The notes below the pieces were generated by a model. That model made no database searches and was not told the DNA's origin. It saw nothing but the letters and a program-made list of their open reading frames with translations. Position numbers and translations under genes: made by a program. Shown here piece by piece: positions 41,140 to 49,012 of a stretch of 64,000 bases of DNA. Positions within the stretch are counted from its first letter, which is position 1; the number at the start of each line of letters is the position of its first letter. Source of the DNA: Agrobacterium tumefaciens (GTDB lineage: Bacteria; Pseudomonadota; Alphaproteobacteria; Rhizobiales; Rhizobiaceae); the NCBI RefSeq assembly GCF_013337285.1, contig NZ_SUPW01000001.1, positions 434,001 through 498,000 on the forward strand, given 5' to 3'.

Positions 41140-41976
41140 GTGACAATCGACATTCTTTTTCTGGTTCTTCTGGGTGCCATCCTGCATGCCGGATGGAATG
41201 CGCTGGTCAAGTCCGGCTCCGACAAGTCACTTGACGCCTCGCTGATTGCGGCGGGCGCGGCGGCTTGCTCGTTGCCGTTTCTGCCCTTCCTGCCTTTTCC
41301 TGCTCCGGTCGCCATTCCTTTTCTGATCGCGTCTGCCTTTCTGCAATTTGCCTATTTCCGCCTTGTCGCCGCTGCCTATACGATCGGTGACATCGGCCTT
41401 GTCTATCCCGTCATGCGCGGCGTGGCCCCCCTGATCGTTGCAGCGACGAGCAGCCTTTTCCTGAGCGAGGTGCTGAGCCCGCTGGCGCTTGCCGGGATCG
41501 CCATCATTTCCGGCGGCATCCTGACACTCGCCTTCGAGGCGCGGCGTGGCGGCGGAAAGGCGATCGTCCTTGCGCTCATCAATGCCTTCGTTATCGCCTC
41601 CTACACCTTCGTGGACGGTGTCGGTGCAAGGCTTTCGGGCAATGCTATTTCCTATACGCTGTGGATGTCGCTGCTGCCGCCCGTGCTGCTTTTCAGCTTC
41701 GCCTTTTACCAACGCGGAATAAGCACCGTCGCGGCGCATGTACGGCGCAACTGGTGGCGCGGCCTGATCGGCGGCGGCGGCTCGATTCTCTCTTACGGTC
41801 TGGCGCTTTACGCCATGACCAAGGCCCCCGTCGCCGTCGTTGCGGCGCTCCGGGAAACCTCCATTCTGTTTGCGCTGGTCATCTCCGTCGTGATCCTGAA
41901 AGAGCGCGCCAGCATCTGGCGTTATCTCGCCGGCGGCATCATCGCAGCAGGCGTTCTGGTCATGAGACTGGGATAA
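41140..41976 (+). CDS. DMT/EamA family permease
   Basis: A membrane transporter of 278 residues with about ten helices in two EamA repeats; the second contains APVAVVAALRETSILFALVISVVILKE, a family hallmark. Homologues export amino acids or metabolites. The start is a GTG at 41140 (read MTIDILFLVLLGAILHAGW); the frame is open back to 41032, but that stretch does not look like this family. The gene stands alone between the AT-rich gap and rplM. Confidence 0.85.
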   Translation: MTIDILFLVLLGAILHAGWNALVKSGSDKSLDASLIAAGAAACSLPFLPFLPFPAPVAIPFLIASAFLQFAYFRLVAAAYTIGDIGLVYPVMRGVAPLIVAATSSLFLSEVLSPLALAGIAIISGGILTLAFEARRGGGKAIVLALINAFVIASYTFVDGVGARLSGNAISYTLWMSLLPPVLLFSFAFYQRGISTVAAHVRRNWWRGLIGGGGSILSYGLALYAMTKAPVAVVAALRETSILFALVISVVILKERASIWRYLAGGIIAAGVLVMRLG

Positions 41977-42229
41977 AATAGACAAATTAAATGGGGTAAA
42001 ATATTACCACATAAATAAGTTATTGTTTTTACTTAATTATTTTTGAGGCCTTCAAAAAACGTCATATTGACGCCTCTGCCAGCGCACCGTATAAGCGCGC
42101 CAGATCGGATTCCAGCCGGAATAGGGTCATTTGCGGTTACCCTCAGGGCAACCAAACCAAGCAACAAGAAACGCCCGTTTGCTCTTATTCAAAAAGAGGA
42201 TCACGGGTCCACGTTAGAAAGTGAAACCA
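41977..42229 (+). promoter_or_regulatory. rplM-rpsI leader region with possible regulatory stems
   Basis: The first 70 bases are very AT-rich and likely hold the promoter. Further on, GGTTACCC/GGGCAACC (about 42136-42154, one mismatch) and a nested stem CCCGT...ACGGG around CTCTT...AAGAG (about 42174-42210) lie just before the rplM start. Autogenous control by a ribosomal protein is possible, but no known motif was recognised. Confidence 0.35.
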
Positions 42230-42694
42230 ATGTCTACTTTCGTTCAGAAGCCTGCTGAGGTGGAGAAGAAGTGGATCATCATCGACGCCGAAGGCCTCGT
42301 TGTTGGTCGCCTCGCCACTATCGTTGCAACCCGCCTGCGCGGTAAGCACAAGGCCACCTTTACCCCCCACGTCGATGATGGCGACAATGTCATCGTTATC
42401 AACGCGGAAAAAATTGCCTTCACCGGCAACAAATACGCCGACAAGAAGTACTACTGGCACACCGGTCACCCGGGTGGCATCAAGGAGCGCACCGCTCGCC
42501 AGATCATCGAAGGCCGCTTCCCGGAGCGCGTCGTTGAAAAGGCCATCGAGCGCATGATCCCGCGCGGCCCGCTCGGCCGTCGCCAGATGAAGAACCTGCG
42601 CGTTTACGCCGGCTCGAACCATCCGCACGAAGCACAGCAGCCCACCGTTCTCGACGTGGCCGCGCTTAACAAGAAGAACGTAAGGAGCGCCTGA
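42230..42694 (+). CDS. rplM: 50S ribosomal protein L13
   Basis: The 154-residue protein starts [21 protein letters not shown]. The signature region [29 protein letters not shown] lies near residues 104-132. I chose the ATG at 42230; a GTG three codons earlier is possible. It begins the two-gene unit with rpsI, separated by two bases. Confidence 0.97.
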   Translation: MSTFVQKPAEVEKKWIIIDAEGLVVGRLATIVATRLRGKHKATFTPHVDDGDNVIVINAEKIAFTGNKYADKKYYWHTGHPGGIKERTARQIIEGRFPERVVEKAIERMIPRGPLGRRQMKNLRVYAGSNHPHEAQQPTVLDVAALNKKNVRSA

Positions 42695-42696
42695 TA

Positions 42697-43164
42697 ATGG
42701 CCGATCTTTCCTCTCTGAAAGACCTCGCCCCGGCATCGGAAGCTTCGGCTCCCGTGCACGTCCGCAAGGTTGATACCCTCGGCCGCTCCTACGCGACCGG
42801 CAAGCGCAAGAACGCCGTCGCCCGCGTATGGGTGAAGGCCGGTTCTGGCAAGATCATCATCAACGGTCGCGATTTCTCTGCTTATTTCGCACGTCCGGTT
42901 CTGCAGATGATCCTCCAGCAGCCGCTGGTCGCAGCTGCCCGCGCTGGTCAGTTCGACATCATCGCAACGGTTGCAGGCGGCGGTCTTTCCGGCCAGGCCG
43001 GCGCCGTTCGTCACGGTGTTTCCAAGGCCCTCACCTACTTCGAACCGGGCCTGCGCCCTGTTCTGAAGAAGGGTGGCTTCCTGACCCGCGACAGCCGCGT
43101 TGTCGAGCGTAAGAAGTACGGTAAGGCCAAGGCCCGCCGTTCGTTCCAGTTCTCCAAGCGTTAA
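42697..43164 (+). CDS. rpsI: 30S ribosomal protein S9
   Basis: The 155-residue protein has an N-terminal extension of about 25 residues before the conserved [14 protein letters not shown]. The family signature [19 protein letters not shown] lies near residues 89-107, and the basic tail ends [17 protein letters not shown], which reaches the decoding site. It is translated right after rplM. Confidence 0.97.
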   Translation: MADLSSLKDLAPASEASAPVHVRKVDTLGRSYATGKRKNAVARVWVKAGSGKIIINGRDFSAYFARPVLQMILQQPLVAAARAGQFDIIATVAGGGLSGQAGAVRHGVSKALTYFEPGLRPVLKKGGFLTRDSRVVERKKYGKAKARRSFQFSKR

Positions 43165-43190
43165 TCGCTTACTGGTGCAATACATTCGAA

Positions 43191-43219
43191 AGGCGGGGCT
43201 TCGGCTCCGCCTTTTTTTA
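43191..43219 (+). terminator. rplM-rpsI terminator
   Basis: AGGCGGgGC, loop TTCGG, CTCCGCCT, then seven T. It lies 27 bases after the rpsI stop. Confidence 0.88.
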
Positions 43220-43287
43220 TTGCCGTTTCCCTTGTTTTTTGGACGAGAAGACAGCACCCTCAGCGCAAACCGCAACAGGGGTGATCA

Positions 43288-44241
43288 ATGCCATCCAAAA
43301 CCATCGACCACGCCTTTACCGCCACAACGCTGACATCGGCTGCGACCGACCCGACCCATGCGGGCGTCCTCTCCTTCATGCGGCGCAAATACACAAAAAC
43401 CCTCAAGGGCGTTTCGACAGCCGTCTGGGGCATTCCCTTCGATGCCGCTACATCCAACCGGCCGGGCGCGCGCTTTGGGCCGCAGGCAATCCGCCGCGCT
43501 TCGGCGATCTTCGATAACGATCCGCAATATCCCTTCGCGCGCGATCTCTTCGCCCATATGCCGACCGTCGATTATGGCGACTGCCTGCTTGACTACGGCA
43601 ATCACTGGAAGACGCCGGAGACGATCGAAAAGGAAGCGCGCAGGATCATCTCCAAGACGGATTATCTGCTGACGCTTGGCGGCGACCATTTCATTACCTG
43701 GCCGCTGCTGAAGGCGCATGTGGCCAAGCATGGGCGGTTGGCGCTGGTGCATTTCGACGCGCATCAGGACACCTGGTTCGACGACGGCAAACGCATCGAC
43801 CACGGTTCCTTCGTGGCCCGCGCCGTGCGTGACGGGCTGATCGATCCCGACCGCTCGATCCAGATCGGCATCCGCACCCATGCGCCGGAGGATTTCGGCA
43901 TTCGTATTCTCCATGGATACGAGGTGGAGGAGATGCGGGCGGGCGACATCGCCTCGCTGATCGTCAAACATACGGCTGGTATGCCCACCTATCTGACCTT
44001 TGACATCGATTGCCTTGATCCAGCCTTTGCGCCCGGAACCGGCACGCCAGTCGCCGGAGGGCCGACCAGCGCCAAAATTCTCTCCGTTCTGCGCGGGCTT
44101 GGCCAGCTCGATATTCGCGGCTCCGATGTGGTCGAAGTCGCGCCCGCTTACGATCATGCGGATATTACCGCCATTGCCGGAGCCACTGTTGCAATGTATA
44201 TGCTTGGCCTGCGTGCCGAACGGCTGGCCAAGGCTGGCTGA
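43288..44241 (+). CDS. speB: Agmatinase/arginase-family ureohydrolase
   Basis: A two-manganese hydrolase that splits urea from a guanidino compound. The metal motifs are complete: GGDHF near residue 130, DAHQD near 153, and [12 protein letters not shown] near 236. The 317 residues and the head [22 protein letters not shown] are closest to agmatinase, but guanidinobutyrase and related specificities cannot be excluded from sequence. It has an AGGGGTG ribosome site and is followed after 70 bases by argC. Confidence 0.85.
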   Translation: MPSKTIDHAFTATTLTSAATDPTHAGVLSFMRRKYTKTLKGVSTAVWGIPFDAATSNRPGARFGPQAIRRASAIFDNDPQYPFARDLFAHMPTVDYGDCLLDYGNHWKTPETIEKEARRIISKTDYLLTLGGDHFITWPLLKAHVAKHGRLALVHFDAHQDTWFDDGKRIDHGSFVARAVRDGLIDPDRSIQIGIRTHAPEDFGIRILHGYEVEEMRAGDIASLIVKHTAGMPTYLTFDIDCLDPAFAPGTGTPVAGGPTSAKILSVLRGLGQLDIRGSDVVEVAPAYDHADITAIAGATVAMYMLGLRAERLAKAG

Positions 44242-44311
44242 CACAAAAAACGGCACTTGCCAAACTGATTCCGATTACCCTTACAACCCTTTGAAAAGTC
44301 AGGACAAGGAC

Positions 44312-45244
44312 ATGACAGCGAAGATCTTCATCGATGGCGAACACGGCACCACGGGTCTGCAGATCCGCACGCGCCTTGCTGGTCGCCGCGATATTGAACT
44401 GCTGTCCATTCCCGAAGCAGAGCGCCGCAATGGCGCAATGCGCGAGGATATGCTCAACAACGCCGACATTTCGATCCTCTGCCTGCCTGATGATGCTTCG
44501 CGGGAAGCTGTCTCGATGGTGGCCGGCAACAACAATGTCCGCATCATCGATACCTCGACCGCTTATCGCGTCCACAAGGACTGGGCTTACGGTTTTGCCG
44601 AGATGGACAGCGAGCAGGGCGACAAGGTTCGTTCCGCCCGCTTCGTCGCCAATCCGGGCTGCTACCCGACCGGCGCAATCGGCCTCATCCGTCCCCTGCG
44701 CGCTACCGGCATCCTGCCCGATGGTTATCCGATCAGCGTCAATGCGGTTTCCGGTTATACCGGTGGCGGCAAGCAGATGATCGCGCAGATGGAAGACCAG
44801 AGCCGCGACGACGCGATCAGCGCCAATAATTTCCTCTATGGCCTGACGCTCGCCCACAAGCATGTGCCGGAAATGACCATTCACGGCCAGCTTGACCGCG
44901 CGCCGCTGTTTGCGCCTTCCGTCGGACGTTTCGCACAGGGCATGATCGTGCAGGTTCCGTTGTTTGCCGCCGACCTCAAGGAAGGTACGAGCATCGAGAC
45001 GGTGCATGCCGCGCTCACCGCCCATTATGCGGGCCAGGATATCGTCAGTGTGGTGCCGCTTGCCGAAAGCAAGGGGCTTTCCCGCATCGATGCCGAGGAA
45101 TTGGCGGGCAAGGACACGATGAAGCTGTTCGTTTTCGGCACACCGGGCGGCGAACACATCAATCTCGTGGCGCTGCTCGACAATCTCGGCAAGGGCGCAT
45201 CCGGCGCGGCTGTGCAGAACATGGAACTGATGCTGTCGGCATGA
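44312..45244 (+). CDS. argC: N-acetyl-gamma-glutamyl-phosphate reductase, short type
   Basis: The third step of arginine synthesis: NADPH reduction of N-acetylglutamyl phosphate. The 310-residue protein is the shorter type 2 form. It starts [21 protein letters not shown] with the cofactor site, and the catalytic cysteine is Cys117 in NPGCYPTG. The ATG at 44312 is preceded by AGGACAAGGAC. In many rhizobia argC follows rplM-rpsI as here. Confidence 0.95.
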   Translation: MTAKIFIDGEHGTTGLQIRTRLAGRRDIELLSIPEAERRNGAMREDMLNNADISILCLPDDASREAVSMVAGNNNVRIIDTSTAYRVHKDWAYGFAEMDSEQGDKVRSARFVANPGCYPTGAIGLIRPLRATGILPDGYPISVNAVSGYTGGGKQMIAQMEDQSRDDAISANNFLYGLTLAHKHVPEMTIHGQLDRAPLFAPSVGRFAQGMIVQVPLFAADLKEGTSIETVHAALTAHYAGQDIVSVVPLAESKGLSRIDAEELAGKDTMKLFVFGTPGGEHINLVALLDNLGKGASGAAVQNMELMLSA

Positions 45245-45254
45245 GGCTTTTTGC

Positions 45255-46100
45255 ATGAGCCGAACCACCCCGTCTTTTCCGGCCTCGTGGAATATCGAGG
45301 CCGCAAAACAGATTGCCGACACGCCGGCCGGGGTGGTCTACGCGGTGACGCGTGGTGACGGCTCTCCAGCCGTCGCCAAAGTCCTGAAAAATAAGGTGCT
45401 GAAGGACAGTCTTCGCGGTGCGGATTTCATCACGTGGCGCGCGGGTGTCGGCTGCGTGGAACTACTCGAGCGTTCCGATGATATTCTGCTGATGGAACAT
45501 GCCGGCGCGGAGACGCTGCGCGATGTACTGTTCCGCGACGGTGACGACGATGCGGCCACGGAAATCGCCGCCGATGTTCTGCTCACATACCATCAGCCAT
45601 CGCAGCAGCCCCCGCCCTCAAGCCTGCTGACATTGCCTCTCTATTTCGAAAGCCTGTTCCGCAAGGCCGAACAGGATCGCACCGATGGCGTCGAGAGCAT
45701 CTATATCGAAGCCGCCACGCTGGCGCAGGAGCTTATCGACGGGCAACGGGATGTGAAGCCGCTGCATGGCGATCTGCATCACGAGAACATCATGCGCAGC
45801 GGGCGCGGCTGGATCATCATCGACCCGGCCGGCCTGATCGGCGATGCGGCGCTCGATGTCGCCAACATGTTCTCCAATCCACTCGACCGCTTCGACCTGA
45901 CACGCAGCGAAGCGCGCATCGCCTCCATGGCGGCGATTTTTTCGAGAGCGCTACAGCGGGATGAACGGGTGTTGCTGCAATATGCCTTCGCTTATGGCTG
46001 CCTCTCGGCCGCGTGGCACGAAGAAGACGGCAATGCGGAAGAGCGCGACAACGAACTCGCTGTTGCGGCCACCCTCAAAACGGTGTTGAAGCAGTTCTGA
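45255..46100 (+). CDS. Aminoglycoside/hydroxyurea-type phosphotransferase (APH(6)-like kinase)
   Basis: The 281-residue kinase-fold protein has the catalytic loop HGDLHHENI at residues 171-179 and the metal-binding IDP at 189-191. The IDPAGLIGDAALDVANMF segment and overall layout resemble the streptomycin 6-kinase/hydroxyurea kinase family. It starts 10 bases after argC, so it is part of that unit, which suggests a housekeeping or intrinsic role rather than acquired resistance. The substrate cannot be read from the sequence. Confidence 0.85.
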   Translation: MSRTTPSFPASWNIEAAKQIADTPAGVVYAVTRGDGSPAVAKVLKNKVLKDSLRGADFITWRAGVGCVELLERSDDILLMEHAGAETLRDVLFRDGDDDAATEIAADVLLTYHQPSQQPPPSSLLTLPLYFESLFRKAEQDRTDGVESIYIEAATLAQELIDGQRDVKPLHGDLHHENIMRSGRGWIIIDPAGLIGDAALDVANMFSNPLDRFDLTRSEARIASMAAIFSRALQRDERVLLQYAFAYGCLSAAWHEEDGNAEERDNELAVAATLKTVLKQF

Positions 46101-46106
46101 GTGCGC

Positions 46107-47225
46107 TCAGTCCCTGACTTCGACGGCGACAGGTGCCGGATATTCGCCAATGAAACCGCGCCAGTGGGCGACTGCAAAACCAAGGACGAACAGTGCCATG
46201 CCCTGATGGGCGAGCGCCACATGAATATCCACATGCATGAGAAGCGTGGTGATACCGAGCGCCGCCTGAATGGAAACGAGCACGAAGAACAGCACGGCGC
46301 GGCGTGCGTGTGGCGTATTCGGCAAGGCGCGCGCCATCGACACCATGTGCCACAGTGTGGCGGCAAACAGGGTATAGGCGCCGACACGGTGGATGAACTG
46401 CACCGTCTTCGGGTTTTCAAAGAGGTTGATCCACCAGGGCTGCTGCAGGAAGAGATCGCCCGGCACCAGTGAGCCGTCCATCAACGGCCAGGTGTTGTAG
46501 GAAAGGCCGGCGTTCAGCCCCGCCACCAGCGCGCCGAGATAAATCTGGAACAGACAGAGCACCGTCAACAGGCCGGCAAAGCCCCTGCCCGTCTTTTCAT
46601 CAGCCGCCTCAGGCGAATGATGCGACAGGCCGCGCAATATCCACATGCAGCCGGCGAAGATGAGGCAGGCAATGGTCAGATGCGTGGCAAGACGATATTG
46701 CGAGACATCCGTGCGATTGACGAGACCTGATGATACCATCCACCAGCCGATAAAGCCCTGAAAACCACCGAGCCCCAGAAGGCCGACCAAGGGCAGGCGC
46801 AAACGCTTTTCAACGCGGCCGGTCAGCCAGAAGAAGGCGAGCGGCAAAGCGAAGATGAGACCGATGGCGCGGGCCAGCAGGCGATGCGCCCATTCCCACC
46901 AGAAAATCGTCTTGAACTCGTCAAGCGACATGCCCCTGTTGATTTCCTGATATTGCGGAATGCGCTTATAGAGCTGGAATTCCTCTTCCCATTCGGCAAC
47001 CGAAAGCGGCGGGATAGCACCGTGGATGGGCTTCCATTCGGTGATCGACAGGCCGGATTCGGTGAGCCGCGTGGCGCCGCCGACCAGCACGAGACAGAAA
47101 AGCGTGAAGAGAACGACGCGCAGCCAGAGGCGCAGCAGGCGGCGGTTCTTTTCCTGCTTCTGCAGGGCAGCCTCCACCACCATTTCCGCGGAACCGTTTG
47201 CCATCGTCATGCTGCTTGAACGCAT
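46107..47225 (-). CDS. ctaA: Heme A synthase (COX15/CtaA)
   Basis: It oxidises the C8 methyl of heme O to form heme A for cytochrome c oxidase. The 372-residue protein has eight predicted helices. Conserved heme-ligand histidines lie in WWEWAHRLLAR (near residue 118), ATHLTIACL, FIHRVGAYTLF and ALAHQGMALF; the ESGLSITEWKPIHGAIPP loop is a family signature. The start at 47225 has a GGAGA site; the ATG at 47210 is an alternative. It converges with the kinase gene, six bases apart. Confidence 0.94.
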   Translation of the reverse strand: MRSSSMTMANGSAEMVVEAALQKQEKNRRLLRLWLRVVLFTLFCLVLVGGATRLTESGLSITEWKPIHGAIPPLSVAEWEEEFQLYKRIPQYQEINRGMSLDEFKTIFWWEWAHRLLARAIGLIFALPLAFFWLTGRVEKRLRLPLVGLLGLGGFQGFIGWWMVSSGLVNRTDVSQYRLATHLTIACLIFAGCMWILRGLSHHSPEAADEKTGRGFAGLLTVLCLFQIYLGALVAGLNAGLSYNTWPLMDGSLVPGDLFLQQPWWINLFENPKTVQFIHRVGAYTLFAATLWHMVSMARALPNTPHARRAVLFFVLVSIQAALGITTLLMHVDIHVALAHQGMALFVLGFAVAHWRGFIGEYPAPVAVEVRD

Positions 47226-47374
47226 CTTTTCAGGTCTCCCTCATACAGTGATGTTGATTAGCCCCAACCGGCACCACAAAACAAGGCCTCAGGGTTTGCG
47301 GCATGCGGTCGCGGCGGTATAGTCACGCCAGATATTAGATCGTCCTGCCTCTTCTTCGAATCGCCAAGACGATC

Positions 47375-47436
47375 TGATTTTTTGTTTTACGCATGTCTTT
47401 TTCCCAAAACCGATGACACTTTGGGGAGACATGCTC
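47375..47436. repeat. Rhizobial intergenic palindrome ahead of the DUF2842 gene
   Basis: GCATGTC (47391-47397) and GACATGC (47428-47434) are inverted, with TTCCC/GGGG inside and AAAACCGATGACACTTT as the centre. The pattern TTTTACGCAT...AAAACCG...CACTTT...ATGC is one I know as frequent between rhizobial genes. Here its right arm lies where a ribosome site for the next gene would be. Confidence 0.5.
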
Positions 47437-47438
47437 TC

Positions 47439-47666
47439 ATGATGGAAGATTTCATGCACCCTCGCTTCAGATCGCTTATCGGCACCGTCGTCATCATCTG
47501 CCTCGTCGTCATCTACGCCGTGGCGGCGACGGCCATCGCATCGGCGATGCTGGCGCAATCGCCCTGGTGGGTGCATCTCGCCTATTTCGTGCTGAGCGGG
47601 CTTTTGTGGATATTGCCGGCCATGCTTATCATCAAATGGATGGCCGGACCCAGAAAGCAGGGATAA
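47439..47666 (+). CDS. DUF2842 family membrane protein
   Basis: A 75-residue protein with two membrane helices (about 13-37 and 44-66). The segments RSLIGTVVIICLVVIYAVAAT and SPWWVHLAYFVLSGLLWILPA match the DUF2842 family, found mainly in Alphaproteobacteria and often near ctaA. Function unknown. The start could also be the ATG at 47454, which has a nearer GGAAGA site. Confidence 0.85.
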   Translation: MMEDFMHPRFRSLIGTVVIICLVVIYAVAATAIASAMLAQSPWWVHLAYFVLSGLLWILPAMLIIKWMAGPRKQG

Positions 47667-47763
47667 GCGCCAATGTTCGCGCAACACCCTGAGGTCGCAA
47701 TTTTATAAACCGATTGTTTGCCGCTCAGCGATATAGTCCCACCGAAACAACCGGAGAGAGTGG

Positions 47764-48996
47764 ATGGCGGCTGAGGGGCCGGTCACAATCAGCGAGAGCA
47801 AAACGTCGACCGCCATCCAAGGCGAACGGCGGGGTGCCGACCGTCTGGTGATCGATCTCGTCGATGATGCTTCCACCATCCGCGCCGACTGGGAGCAGAT
47901 GGAGAGAGATCCGCTCAACTCCCTGCATCAGGGTTTCGGCTGGTGCTCCATCTGGGCGCAGACACAAAAAAGCCCGCTGCTCATCATTCGCGGCAGACAG
48001 GTCGGAAAGACGGTTTTCCTGCTGCCGCTTGAAATCGTGCAGGAAGGCGGCATCCGCAAGGCGCGTTTTCCGGGCGGCCGTTTCAACAATATCAATACCG
48101 GGCTTTTCGATCCGTCCTTTGCCGAACAGGCAGAACATAAGACGGCGGCGGCGATTGCCCGCGAGGCGCGAAAACTGCTGCATGGCCGGGCGGATATCCT
48201 GGCCTTGCAGAACATACCGCTCACCTGGCGCGGCAGGACCAATCCGCTTTCGTATCTGGCCTCCGTCGAAAATCAGAACCCCGCCTTTCAACTGCCGCTG
48301 CTGGAGAGTTTTGAAAGCACCTTGCGGCAGGTCAACGCCAAGAGGCGGCGAAAGAAATTCCGTATCCAGAGCCGAAGGGCCGAGGAAATGGGCGGTTACA
48401 GCCATGTGATTGTCCGTTCGCCACAGGAAAAATGCGAGTTATTGCAGGCTTTCTTCCGGCAAAAGGCCACCCGCTTCGCCTCACAGGGCATCCCGGATGT
48501 TTTCCGGAGCCAATCGGTGAAGGACTTTTTCTACGATCTGGCCAACTTTCCGGAAACGGGCACGGACAGTCTTCTGGAGCTGCACGCCATTCGCCTGCAT
48601 GGAGAAAACGAAGGCGTTATTGCCGCCATATCCGGGCTTTCGCGCAAGCAGGACCACATCATCTGTCAGTTTGGATCGATCGATGAGTCGGTCTCGGAAC
48701 TCAGCCCCGGGGAGTTGCTGTTCTGGCTGATGATCGAACGGGCCTGCAAGGAGAAAGCCGCACTCTTCGATTTCGGCGTTGGCGACCAGCTTTACAAACG
48801 CAGCTGGTGTCCGCTTTCCACCGCCCAGCACGATATATTCCTGCCGGTGACATTGAAGGGGCGCGCAGCGGCCTCGGCCTATGTCGCCATCGCCAGGACG
48901 AAGAGCCTGATCAAGTCAAACCCGGCGCTCTATGCGCTGATCCAGCGTTTTCGCGCCGGGCGGCCAAGAACGGATGCCATGTCTGTTACTGACTGA
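47764..48996 (+). CDS. uppA: CelD/BcsL-type GNAT acyltransferase, likely UppA
   Basis: The 410-residue protein has the two-part BioF2-like acetyltransferase fold seen in CelD and FemAB-related proteins. WEQMERDPLNSLHQGFGWCSIW near the N-terminus and ELSPGELLFWLMIERACKEKAALFDFGVGDQLYKRSW near 315-350 are the typical segments. It probably decorates a polysaccharide or its precursor with an acyl group. It heads the surface polysaccharide locus, and the order agrees with what I recall of the A. tumefaciens uppA-F cluster. A GGAGAGAG site precedes the ATG. Confidence 0.8.
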   Translation: MAAEGPVTISESKTSTAIQGERRGADRLVIDLVDDASTIRADWEQMERDPLNSLHQGFGWCSIWAQTQKSPLLIIRGRQVGKTVFLLPLEIVQEGGIRKARFPGGRFNNINTGLFDPSFAEQAEHKTAAAIAREARKLLHGRADILALQNIPLTWRGRTNPLSYLASVENQNPAFQLPLLESFESTLRQVNAKRRRKKFRIQSRRAEEMGGYSHVIVRSPQEKCELLQAFFRQKATRFASQGIPDVFRSQSVKDFFYDLANFPETGTDSLLELHAIRLHGENEGVIAAISGLSRKQDHIICQFGSIDESVSELSPGELLFWLMIERACKEKAALFDFGVGDQLYKRSWCPLSTAQHDIFLPVTLKGRAAASAYVAIARTKSLIKSNPALYALIQRFRAGRPRTDAMSVTD

Positions 48997-49012
48997 GAGG
49001 GTTTGCCGTCCG

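Noticed and set aside
47391-47434. Inverted repeat before the DUF2842 gene as a terminator of ctaA or a regulator
   Set aside because: ctaA is transcribed away from it, and it fits a dispersed rhizobial repeat better.
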